A stretch of DNA of 64,000 nucleotides, taken from the NCBI RefSeq assembly GCF_900188115.1, contig NZ_FZNW01000009.1, forward strand, positions 1 to 64,000. The letters run 5' to 3'. The stretch comes from Haloechinothrix alba. Its GTDB lineage: Bacteria > Actinomycetota > Actinomycetes > Mycobacteriales > Pseudonocardiaceae. A program made the position numbers and the translations under genes. Shown here piece after piece: positions 57,098-64,000 of the stretch (position 1 is its first letter; each line of letters opens with the position of its first letter). The notes beneath the pieces are model-generated. The model did no database searches, was not told the origin of the DNA, and saw only the letters and a program-made list of their open reading frames with translations.

Positions 57098-57846
57098 CCT
57101 ACAAGGGCCACTTCCGGATTTGGCGCGGCGACGAGGAAGGTGGTTCCCTCGAGGACTTCGAGGTGGAGGTGAACGAGGGCGAGGTCGTCCTCGACATCAT
57201 CCACCGGTTGCAGGCGACCCAGGCTCCGGACCTGGCCGTGCGGTGGAACTGCAAGGCAGGCAAGTGTGGTTCGTGCTCCGCGGAGGTCAACGGGCGTCCG
57301 CGCCTGCTGTGCATGACGCGGATGTCCATCTTCAGTGAGGGCGAGACCATCACCGTGACGCCGATGCGGGCGTTCTCCGTGATCAAGGACCTGGTCCCGG
57401 ACGTGTCGTACAACTACACCAAGGCCAGGGAGGTCACGTCCTTCACCCCGCCGGAGGGGCTCGGACCCGGCGAGTACCGCATGCAGCAGGAGGACGTCGA
57501 ACGCTCCCAGGAGTTCCGCAAGTGCATCGAGTGCTTCCTGTGCCAGGACACCTGCCACGTGGTTCGTGACCACGAGGAGAACAAGTCCGCGTTCGCCGGT
57601 CCCCGCTTCCTGATGCGCGCGGCCGAGCTGGAGATGCACCCGCTGGACGAGGCCGACCGGCGGGACGCCGTTCAGGACGAGCACGGCCTCGGCATGTGCA
57701 ACATCACGAAGTGCTGCACCGAGGTGTGCCCGGAGGGCATCAAGATCACCGACAACGCGCTGATCCCGATGAAGGAGCGGGTGGCCGGGCGCCGCTACGA
57801 CCCGGTGGTGTGGCTCGGCAACAAGCTGTTCAAGCGCGGGTCGTGA
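57094..57846 (+). CDS. sdhB: Succinate dehydrogenase iron-sulfur subunit
   Basis: A 250-residue subunit that carries electrons from SdhA to the membrane quinone. It has a plant-type 2Fe-2S domain (WNCKAGKCGSCSAE, about 52-65, plus CMTR) and C-terminal 4Fe-4S and 3Fe-4S ligands (KCIECFLCQDTCH and CNITKCCTEVCPEGI). The ATG overlaps the sdhA stop (ATGA-type coupling). The last 17 bases overlap the 3' end of the opposite-strand DUF397 gene. Confidence 0.96.
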   Translation: MTYKGHFRIWRGDEEGGSLEDFEVEVNEGEVVLDIIHRLQATQAPDLAVRWNCKAGKCGSCSAEVNGRPRLLCMTRMSIFSEGETITVTPMRAFSVIKDLVPDVSYNYTKAREVTSFTPPEGLGPGEYRMQQEDVERSQEFRKCIECFLCQDTCHVVRDHEENKSAFAGPRFLMRAAELEMHPLDEADRRDAVQDEHGLGMCNITKCCTEVCPEGIKITDNALIPMKERVAGRRYDPVVWLGNKLFKRGS

Positions 57847-58042
57847 CCGCCGGGGAGCCGAGCCCGGTGAGGAACGCGTGCCAGGAGGTGGCCGACAGCC
57901 GCAGCCTGCCGGAGTCGCGGTCCTTGGAGTCGCGGATGGCGACGGCCGACCCGGCGACGGCGACCTCGACACAGTCGCCGTTGTTACCGTCGCCGCCGCT
58001 GTAGCTGCTCTTCCGCCAGGTGGTGGAGTCCACCGAAGGCAT
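57830..58042 (-). CDS. DUF397 protein, partner of the second XRE regulator
   Basis: 70 residues with the DUF397 pattern: TTWRKSSYSGGDGNNGDCVE and RDSKDRDSGRLRLSATSWHA. ATG 58042 lies 59 bases inside the XRE gene in another frame, a deep translational overlap. Its 3' end also overlaps sdhB on the other strand by 17 bases. Confidence 0.85.
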   Translation of the reverse strand: MPSVDSTTWRKSSYSGGDGNNGDCVEVAVAGSAVAIRDSKDRDSGRLRLSATSWHAFLTGLGSPAVTTRA

Positions 58043-58910
58043 CGGCTCTCGCCTCTCTCGGCTGTGCACATCGTCTACTCGTAGCAACTCGCTCGACCAG
58101 CGCCTGGGAGTCGTCCTCGTCCAGGGCAAGCTCGGCGAGGTGGTCGAACACCATCGTAGCAGCGCTGACCTCAGGTTCCTTCTCCACACAGAACGATGTG
58201 AAGGCCTGCTCGACGTAGACCAGAGCGGCTTCGGCCGGATCGGGAAAGCTCAGTACCGTGAAGCTACCCTGCTGCCCGGAGTGGGCGCCGAGTTCCGTCG
58301 GTATCACCTGGATTGTCACGTTGCCGAGCCTGGCGCGATCCGCGACCTGCCGTAGCTGTGCGTGATGCTGGTCCATGGTGCCGATCGGCCGGTGTAGCGC
58401 GCTCTCATCGACAACGGCGTGCAGGTGTAGTAGCGGTTCCTCGGTCAGCCTGCGCTGGCGGCGCATGCGCACGGCTACCTGGTTCTCCAGCTCGTGAAGC
58501 CGGCGAGGAAGGTAGGTAGCGGTGAACAGTTCGCGCATGTATGCCTCGGTCTGCAACAAGCCGGGAATGTGCGCCAGCTGGAAGGTGCGCACCGTGGACG
58601 CCTCGGCCTCGGCACTGACGAATCCCCGGTCGTTGAGCCCGTAGGCGTGCCACCACCCTTTCTCCTCCGCGCGCTCGTACATTCGGATGTACTCGTCGTA
58701 GTCGTTGACGACGATTCCGTAAATGTCGAGCATGGCCAGGAACTCGTGATATCCGGGCAGCTGCCCTTGCTCGATCCGGCAGATCTTCGAGTCGGAGAAC
58801 CTCAGCTTTCGGGCCGACTCTTCCTGCGTGTAGCCGACCTCCTCGCGTAGCGCGCGCAGCGTGCGCGCCAACTGCCGCATGCGGAAGTTCGGCTGCTTCG
58901 CATTACCCAC
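57984..58910 (-). CDS. XRE-family regulator with DUF5753 (second copy)
   Basis: About 308 residues: helix-turn-helix (LREEVGYTQEESARKLRFSD with SKICRIEQGQL) and DUF5753 (FQLAHIPGLLQTEAYMRELF; GNVTIQVIPTELGAHSGQQG). GTG 58910 is favoured by GAGGAG upstream over a start at 58940. It is not a close duplicate of the regulator at 16248. The pair sits between sdhB and a divergent small gene. Confidence 0.87.
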   Translation of the reverse strand: MGNAKQPNFRMRQLARTLRALREEVGYTQEESARKLRFSDSKICRIEQGQLPGYHEFLAMLDIYGIVVNDYDEYIRMYERAEEKGWWHAYGLNDRGFVSAEAEASTVRTFQLAHIPGLLQTEAYMRELFTATYLPRRLHELENQVAVRMRRQRRLTEEPLLHLHAVVDESALHRPIGTMDQHHAQLRQVADRARLGNVTIQVIPTELGAHSGQQGSFTVLSFPDPAEAALVYVEQAFTSFCVEKEPEVSAATMVFDHLAELALDEDDSQALVERVATSRRCAQPREARADAFGGLHHLAEEQLQRRRR

Positions 58911-59038
58911 CAGTATCACTCCTCGCGACCGTGTGCGCACGAAGTGTAAGCCGAAGGTCCGTCAGTCGAGATTTTCAGTTCCCGCCGTCACGCGCGCGCG
59001 GAACCCGGCCGCGGTTCTGCACCCGCACGCTCCGTGGC

Positions 59039-59365
59039 ATGTGGGGATGGAATCACCGGCACGAACTCGAGTATCGCTACGAACGCACAGCAGGGCAGCG
59101 GGAACACGTCTACACGGAGAGGGTGAACGACCAGGGGTTCTGTTTCGAGCACAGACCGGAGCGCAGGCAGGACTGGCTCGTCACGTACACACGATGCTGT
59201 GCGGACGACTACCTCGGCAGGGTCCGCGCACGTGCGGGTACCTGGCTGGTCAGCGTGTACCGGGTGGTGGGTGCGGAACGCACCCACCTCGTGAGCATCC
59301 GGCTGCGGCATCCCGGCGGCACGCGGGATGCAGGCGGCGACACCGGCGCGGACGGGACGGCATGA
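59039..59365 (+). CDS. Small hypothetical protein
   Basis: 108 residues starting MWGWNHRHELEYRYERTAGQ, rich in Arg, His and Tyr, with alternating hydrophobic strands (DWLVTYTRCC, GTWLVSVYRVV, HLVSIRLRH), suggesting a small beta-rich fold. The ribosome site is weak. A strong terminator follows directly, which supports a real transcript. Divergent from the XRE gene. No family recognised. Confidence 0.5.
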   Translation: MWGWNHRHELEYRYERTAGQREHVYTERVNDQGFCFEHRPERRQDWLVTYTRCCADDYLGRVRARAGTWLVSVYRVVGAERTHLVSIRLRHPGGTRDAGGDTGADGTA

Positions 59366-59372
59366 GTACCGG

Positions 59373-59413
59373 CCCCGCCCTGCCGCGAACCGACTGCCCG
59401 CGGCAGGGCGGGG
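59373..59413. terminator. Bidirectional terminator hairpin
   Basis: A perfect 15-base GC-rich stem (59373-59387 with 59399-59413) and an 11-base loop, lying between the small + strand gene and the end of the leftward glu operon. Confidence 0.75.
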
Positions 59414-59420
59414 AAGGCGC

Positions 59421-60299
59421 CTACGGTTTCTGTCCCGCTTCCGGGTGGGTCTCGGCGTGCTCGGTGTCGGCGTGCACCGCACCACCTGCCGCCTTCATGG
59501 AACCGCGCCGTTCCAGCCAGATCGCCAGGCGCGAGAGCAGGAAGTTGACCGCGATGTAGATCGCCGCGCCGACGAAGAAGAGCACGAACAGGTAGCTCTC
59601 CCCGAAGAACTCCGTGTTGATGCGCAGGATCCGCAGCAGTTCGGTGTAGCCGATGATGAACCCGAGCGAGGTGTCCTTCAGCAGCACGACAAACTGGCTG
59701 ATCAGGCTCGGCAGCATCCGTCGGATCGCCTGAGGCAGCAAGATGGAGAAGAGGATCTGCGGTTGTGTCAGCCCGATCGCCGAACCGGCCTCCGCCTGTC
59801 CACTGGGGAGAGACACGATCCCGGCACGCAGGATCTCCCCGATGACTGCCGCGTTGTAGATGACGAGTCCGAAGACGACGCCCTGGAAGATGGGCATCCC
59901 GAGCCCGAGCACCCCGAAGAACATGAGCAGGATGACCGGTAGTCCCCGGAAGACCTCGATGATCGCTGTCGCCGGGTAGCGAACCCACCACGGTTTCGCC
60001 ATGCGCAGTACGACGAGTACGAGTCCCACTGCCAGCGCGAGCACCCCACCGACGGCGGCGGCGCGCAGCGTGGCGCCGAGCCCGTTGATGAGCAGCGAGG
60101 TCCAGACGTCGACTGCCGAGCTGCCCCTCGGCGGGTCGGTGTAGACCTGCCAGAGCTCGGCGTCGATCCTGCCGGTCTCGGCGACGCGGAAAACGATGAA
60201 AACGAGCAGCGCGGCGATGGCGATACCGGTGGCGACGGACCCGATCAGCGAGCGCCGCCGCGCGCGGGGGCCTGGCGTGTCGTAGAGAACGGAGCTCAC
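59421..60299 (-). CDS. gluD: Amino-acid ABC transporter permease (GluD-type)
   Basis: 292 residues with five or so membrane helices and the HisM/GlnP EAA loop (EAGSAIGLTQPQILFSILLP, about 170-189). The C-terminal hydrophilic tail (about 270-292) is long. GTG 60299 overlaps the gluC stop. It forms the membrane channel with GluC. The four-gene order gluA-B-C-D matches the Corynebacterium glutamate importer. Confidence 0.88.
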   Translation of the reverse strand: MSSVLYDTPGPRARRRSLIGSVATGIAIAALLVFIVFRVAETGRIDAELWQVYTDPPRGSSAVDVWTSLLINGLGATLRAAAVGGVLALAVGLVLVVLRMAKPWWVRYPATAIIEVFRGLPVILLMFFGVLGLGMPIFQGVVFGLVIYNAAVIGEILRAGIVSLPSGQAEAGSAIGLTQPQILFSILLPQAIRRMLPSLISQFVVLLKDTSLGFIIGYTELLRILRINTEFFGESYLFVLFFVGAAIYIAVNFLLSRLAIWLERRGSMKAAGGAVHADTEHAETHPEAGQKP

Positions 60300-60943
60300 C
60301 GGGCGAACACCACCTTCCGCTCCACGTAGCCGGCCAGCACTCCGGCCGGAACCGTGATCACGAGATAGGCGACGCCCACTCCGATTAGCACGGCGATCAC
60401 GTCCGGTGGATGCGCGTTGGCCAGCCTGCGCGCCACACCGAACAGCTCGGCGACGAAGAACCCGCCGGCGACCGAGGTGTTCTTCGCAAGCGCGATGAAC
60501 ACGTTGATCAACGGTGGGACCACCGTCCGCAGGGCTTGCGGGACGATGATGATGCTCAGGGTCTGCGTGAACGTCAGACCGACCGCGCGAGCGGCCTCTG
60601 CCTGACCGACTCCGACGCTGTTGATGCCGGAACGCACCGCCTCACAGACGAACGAGGCGGTGTAGATCGACAGTGCCGCGATCGCCGAGATGAAGAACGG
60701 CACGGACGGTCCGATCTGGGGCCAGACGAACACGAAGAAGAAGAACACCAGCGTCAGGGGCGTGTTCCGTACGATCTCGACGTAGGCGCCACCGAACGCG
60801 CGCAGCGGCGGTACCGGCGACACCCGGAACGCCCCGAGGATGGTTCCCCATACGAGCGCGATCGCGCCCGAGACAAGGGCGAGGATCAGCGTCGTCCGGA
60901 ATCCCTGCCAGTACAGCGGCAGGTTGTCCACGACCGCTTCCAT
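60296..60943 (-). CDS. gluC: Amino-acid ABC transporter permease (GluC-type)
   Basis: 215 residues, with an EAA loop (EAARAVGLTFTQTLSIIIVP, about 135-154) and helices typical of polar amino-acid permeases (LVFFFFVFVWPQIGP). It starts at ATG 60943. Shorter than GluD and without its tail. Partner of GluD. Confidence 0.88.
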   Translation of the reverse strand: MEAVVDNLPLYWQGFRTTLILALVSGAIALVWGTILGAFRVSPVPPLRAFGGAYVEIVRNTPLTLVFFFFVFVWPQIGPSVPFFISAIAALSIYTASFVCEAVRSGINSVGVGQAEAARAVGLTFTQTLSIIIVPQALRTVVPPLINVFIALAKNTSVAGGFFVAELFGVARRLANAHPPDVIAVLIGVGVAYLVITVPAGVLAGYVERKVVFAR

Positions 60944-60969
60944 GCCGCGTCACCTCCAGGTCATGCAGT

Positions 60970-61000
60970 CGGGGAGGTGGGCACAACGCCCACCTCCCCG
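60970..61000 (-). other. Hairpin in the gluB-gluC intergenic region
   Basis: A perfect 13-base stem (60970-60982 with 60988-61000) and a 5-base loop, between the gluB stop (61014) and the gluC start (60943). In operons of this kind such hairpins lower read-through or protect the upstream mRNA. Either would raise the binding protein relative to the permeases. Confidence 0.65.
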
Positions 61001-61013
61001 ATGCAGGGCATCC

Positions 61014-61883
61014 TCAGTAGCGGTCGACTTCCGGGGTCTCCGGGGTCTCGAGCACCTCACCCGCGGTGTTTTCCCAGGCTTCCAGCCAACGGCCGTCGTC
61101 GAAGGACTCCTCGAGGACGTCGTTGATGAAGGAGCGGAACTCGTCGTCGCCCTTCGGCACGCCCACCCCGTAGGGCTCCTCGGTGAACGGCTCGCCGACC
61201 AGCTTGAACTCGTCGGGGTTCTGGTCGATGAACCCGGAGAGGATGACGTTGTCCGTGGTCAGCGCGTCGACCTGGCCCTGGCGCAGCGGTTCGAGACAGT
61301 TCGAGTAGGTGTCGGTCAGATCGAGGTTCGCCTCGGGGTAGTTGTCCCGCATGTTCTGCGCGGGCGTCGAGCCCTCGACCGTGCAGACATCCTTGCCCGC
61401 GAGGTCCTCCGGTCCGCTGATCTCGTCGTTCTCCTCGAGGACGAGGATGGACTGCCCCGCGTTGTAGTACGGGCCCGCGAAGTCGACTTCCTGCTTGCGC
61501 TCGTCGTTGATGGTGTAGGTGGCCACGACCATGTCCACCTGCCCACCCTTGAGGAACTCCTCGCGGTTGGCCGATGTCGTCTCGCGCCACTCGATCCCGT
61601 CGCTGCCGATGCCGAGCTCGGAGGCGATGATCTTCGCGATCTCGACGTCGAAACCGACCGGCTCGCCGCTGGGGGCCTGCAGGCCGAACAGCGGCTGGTC
61701 GAACTTCGTGCCGATGGTGATCTCGCCGGCCTCGGCGAGCTGCGCCATCGTCGTGCCTTCTTCGAACTCACTGGCCTCGACGTCGGCGTCCTGCTCGCCG
61801 GCGTCGTCGTCCCCACCACACGCCGCCAGGACGAGAGCGGCAGAGGCCATGAGGGCCGTGAATGCCGTGTATCGCATCCGCAT
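61014..61883 (-). CDS. gluB: Glutamate-type solute-binding lipoprotein (GluB)
   Basis: 289 residues: signal peptide and lipobox (ALVLAACGG, Cys about 22) with an acidic linker, then a family 3 solute-binding fold (ITIGTKFDQPLFGLQ, PVGFDVEIAKIIASELG, QVDMVVATYTINDERKQEVD, EEPYGVGVPKGD). Anchored outside the membrane, it delivers glutamate or a similar amino acid to GluCD. ATG 61883 has AAAGGA upstream. Confidence 0.9.
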   Translation of the reverse strand: MRMRYTAFTALMASAALVLAACGGDDDAGEQDADVEASEFEEGTTMAQLAEAGEITIGTKFDQPLFGLQAPSGEPVGFDVEIAKIIASELGIGSDGIEWRETTSANREEFLKGGQVDMVVATYTINDERKQEVDFAGPYYNAGQSILVLEENDEISGPEDLAGKDVCTVEGSTPAQNMRDNYPEANLDLTDTYSNCLEPLRQGQVDALTTDNVILSGFIDQNPDEFKLVGEPFTEEPYGVGVPKGDDEFRSFINDVLEESFDDGRWLEAWENTAGEVLETPETPEVDRY

Positions 61884-61932
61884 AACTGATTCCTTTCTAC
61901 TCACCGGGGGTACTGGTGATGATGGCGCTTCC

Positions 61933-62691
61933 TCAATGGGTCAGGATCTTGCTGAGGAAATCTTGGGCCCTCTCTGTGCGTGGGTTGGTGAAGAACTCCT
62001 CCGGGCTGGTGTCCTCGATGACCGACCCGTAGTCCATGAAGATCACCCGATGCGCGGCGCGGCGCGCGAAGCCCATCTCGTGGGTGATGACGAACATGGT
62101 CATGCCCTCGCTCGCGAGCGAGGCCATGACGTCCAGAACCTCCTGCACCATCTCGGGGTCGAGCGCCGATGTCGGCTCGTCGAACATCATGACCTTGGGA
62201 TTCATGGCTAGTGCGCGGGCGATCGCCGCACGCTGCTGCTGCCCGCCGGAAAGCTGTGCCGGGAACTTCTCCGCCTGGTCGGCGATACCGACCCGGGTCA
62301 GCAGCTCCATCGCCTCCTCCCGGGCGGCGGACTTGCTCTTCCCGCGTACCTTGATGGGCCCGAGCGTCACGTTGTCCACGATCGACTTGTGGGCGAACAG
62401 GTTGAACTGCTGGAACACCATGCCCACGTCCGCGCGGAGCTTCGCAAGAGCCTTGCCTTCTTTCGGCAGTGGCTCGCCGTCGACCTCGATCGTTCCCGAG
62501 TCGATCGGCTCGAGACGGTTGATCGTCCGGCAGAGCGTGGACTTGCCCGAGCCGGACGGGCCGGCGACCACGACAACCTGACCACGTGGCACCTCGATGG
62601 TGATGTCCTTCAAGACATGCAACTCGCCGAAGTGCTTGTTGACGTCCTGCGTCCGGATCATCGGAGCGGTGGACGACGTTGCTTCGTTCAT
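61933..62691 (-). CDS. gluA: Amino-acid ABC transporter ATPase (GluA)
   Basis: 252 residues: Walker [10 protein letters not shown] (about 44-52), Q-loop FQQFNLF, signature [15 protein letters not shown] (about 146-160), Walker [14 protein letters not shown], and H-loop ITHEMGFA. The order and sequence fit glutamate/glutamine importers. ATG 62691 has GGAGG. First gene of gluABCD. Confidence 0.93.
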   Translation of the reverse strand: MNEATSSTAPMIRTQDVNKHFGELHVLKDITIEVPRGQVVVVAGPSGSGKSTLCRTINRLEPIDSGTIEVDGEPLPKEGKALAKLRADVGMVFQQFNLFAHKSIVDNVTLGPIKVRGKSKSAAREEAMELLTRVGIADQAEKFPAQLSGGQQQRAAIARALAMNPKVMMFDEPTSALDPEMVQEVLDVMASLASEGMTMFVITHEMGFARRAAHRVIFMDYGSVIEDTSPEEFFTNPRTERAQDFLSKILTH

Positions 62692-63031
62692 CGGGCCTCC
62701 ACGCCGCCGGTGAAGCGCGTGGATTGCGCCCATGGATGAGCCAACGGACTCGACACTCCTTCGCGCTGGACGACCGGTGTTCTCGAGAGTCGGTAGTCTG
62801 GGAAAGCGGTACCACTGGAAGAGGCGCCCCAGTGGCCAATAGCGACGGTAACTCTAGACACGAGATCGTCTATCCAGCCACCCGGGGCGCGAGCTCGTAT
62901 TGATGCGGATTCGTGACTCGTTCATCGTCCCGGGGCACACCCATTTCGCAAAGACCACTCTCGTGGGTCAATCCACTGATCGGCGGCCGGGACTACTGCT
63001 AACGCGCGCGGGGTTCGCGCATGCGGGCCGG
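62692..63031. other. Promoter region of gluABCD and flanking spacer
   Basis: 340 bases with no convincing gene. It must contain the leftward glu promoter, but no clear -10/-35 pair or operator was identified. Confidence 0.4.
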
Positions 63032-63496
63032 TTACCGCTTGCCGAACTCGGCGAGGGCCCGGCGCAGCCGGCCGATTGCGTCGGCGACCCACGGCAGCGT
63101 GAGGATCACCGCCGCGGGCTTGCGACCGTCCGCGCGAGCTCGCTCCAGTACCCGGTCGAGGCCGTTCGGGTCCGGCACGCCACCAGCGGCCTCGGAAATC
63201 GGTGCGTCGATGACCCCGCGACCGGTCAGGCCGGCCTGGGCCGCGTAGATGACCTGCTCGGGCTCGGTAGGCAGGCCGCGACGCACGAAGTAGCCCGCCG
63301 CCGACCCGCGGGCCTCGGCAGAGCCGACCACAGAACCGTAGGAGTTGAGCCCGGTCGCCCCGGCGAGTACCTCGCGGACCTCCGGGAGGACAGGCAGTCC
63401 CGCCTCGCCGAACCCGAGGTGCACGACGTGGTGCCCGGCAGCGCGTCGTGCGCGTACCCGCTCGTCGAGCTCCAGGGTGGCGGAGCGTGCGGCCAC
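63032..63496 (-). pseudogene. Class I/II aminotransferase with two internal deletions
   Basis: An open frame of 154 codons that reads like pieces of a PLP aminotransferase (normally about 400 residues). The N-terminal [20 protein letters not shown] to GYFVRRGLPTEPEQVIYA is intact. The frame then jumps to AQAGLTGRGVIDAPISEAAG and GGVPDPNGLDRVLERA to AVILTLP, and then to a C-terminal-like WVADAIGRLRRALAEFGKR. The segments expected between them, including the PGSK region and the whole part carrying the PLP lysine, are absent. Because the frame stays open, it may be transcribed, but it cannot be a normal transaminase. Confidence 0.6.
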
Positions 63497-63536
63497 GGAC
63501 CGTGCGACCGGGAAACGGAGGTGCTTCCGGCGGGTC

Positions 63537-63542
63537 TACCCT
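63537..63542 (+). promoter_or_regulatory. -10 box for leaderless miaB transcript
   Basis: TACCCT lies 7 bases before the GTG at 63550 with no ribosome site between, the same geometry as upstream of aroG. Confidence 0.45.
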
Positions 63543-63549
63543 GGTAGAT

Positions 63550-64000
63550 GTGCCACGGACATACCAGATCCGCACGTTCGGCTGCCAGATGAACGTGCAC
63601 GACACCGAGCGGCTGGCAGGACAGCTCGAGGACGCCGGTTACGTACCGGCAGAAGGCACGCAGGCCGACGTGGTCGTGTTCAACACCTGCGCCGTGCGGG
63701 AGAACGCGGACAACAAGCTGTACGGCAACCTGGGGCGCCTGCGCAGCGACAAGAAGGCGAACCCGGACATGCAGATCGCCGTGGGCGGCTGCCTTGCCCA
63801 GAAGGATCGGGGCGAGATCGTCCGGCGCGCTCCGTGGGTCGACGTCGTCTTCGGCACGCACAACATCGGCTCGCTTCCCACCCTGCTCGAACGCGCCCGG
63901 CACAACCGCGAGGCCGAGGTGGAGATCCTGGAGTCGTTGGAGACGTTCCCGTCGACCCTGCCGGCCCGCCGTGACTCCGCCTACTCCGGGTGGGTGTCGA
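63550..64000 (+). CDS. miaB: tRNA-2-methylthio-N6-isopentenyladenosine synthase, N-terminal part (runs off window)
   Basis: The first 150 residues of a radical-SAM methylthiotransferase. The N-terminal UPF0004 domain shows the three auxiliary-cluster cysteines in [14 protein letters not shown] (about 9-22), [16 protein letters not shown] (about 46-61) and [10 protein letters not shown] (about 79-88). The radical-SAM CxxxCxxC lies beyond the window. GTG 63550 follows a -10 box. It modifies A37 of tRNAs reading UNN codons. In related actinobacteria miaB is also near recX and gluABCD. Confidence 0.9.
   Translation, partial: MPRTYQIRTFGCQMNVHDTERLAGQLEDAGYVPAEGTQADVVVFNTCAVRENADNKLYGNLGRLRSDKKANPDMQIAVGGCLAQKDRGEIVRRAPWVDVVFGTHNIGSLPTLLERARHNREAEVEILESLETFPSTLPARRDSAYSGWVS

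Overview
The window is a high-GC actinobacterial chromosome segment. Its signatures point to the Pseudonocardiaceae or a close relative. They are paired XRE(DUF5753)/DUF397 genes, GTG starts and leaderless -10 boxes, a mycothiol-type maleylpyruvate isomerase family protein, a DUF3046-recA-recX block with mycobacterial-type inteins, and a Mycobacterium-like neighbourhood (class II DAHP synthase, PknL-type kinase, Rv2175c-like DNA-binding protein, prenyl synthase). No rRNA, tRNA or CRISPR array was found.

Left part (1-14257): two accessory oxidative modules. The first (109-4454) is an AraC regulator followed by a cytochrome P450, an FprA-type ferredoxin reductase, an EthD-like protein and a 7Fe-type ferredoxin. 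Its gene set recalls the eth (ether-cleaving) cluster of Rhodococcus. The end of an IS3-family element lies on its left and a decayed ISL3-type transposase on its right. The second (5254-14257) is a divergent cluster. Leftward are a MetE-like zinc protein, a HAD hydrolase, a zinc-ribbon protein, a Rieske oxygenase and a histidine phosphatase. Rightward are a two-subunit PEP-synthase-like kinase, a VanB-type reductase and an IclR regulator. A 34-bp near-perfect palindrome sits in the shared promoter region. I read this as a catabolic pathway that passes through a phosphorylated, probably aromatic, intermediate; this is an inference.

Middle part (14701-42078): a lipoprotein, small proteins, an XRE/DUF397 pair, a GNAT and an apparently toxin-less antitoxin. 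Then come aroG, a surface-glycan operon (GH18, processive GT2, WbqC-like, PIG-L deacetylase, sugar epimerase) with a decayed sugar-nucleotide dehydrogenase beside it, pknL and its Rv2175c-like neighbour, and a carotenoid operon crtE-crtI-crtB with an F420-type luciferase-like protein. A DUF885 protein, a UppP-like protein lacking both usual glutamates, a type VII secretion-like trio, a PhoX-like phosphatase, a GNAT, a HEPN protein and a maleylpyruvate isomerase family protein follow.

Right part (42116-64000): mostly housekeeping. It holds peptide deformylase, the giant helicase Lhr, a GAF-LuxR regulator, and DUF3046-recA-recX. RecA carries two complete inteins, one at the site known from M. 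leprae and one at the site known from M. tuberculosis. A three-gene succinate dehydrogenase, a second XRE/DUF397 pair, gluABCD, an aminotransferase with in-frame deletions, and the start of miaB (cut by the window end) complete the segment.
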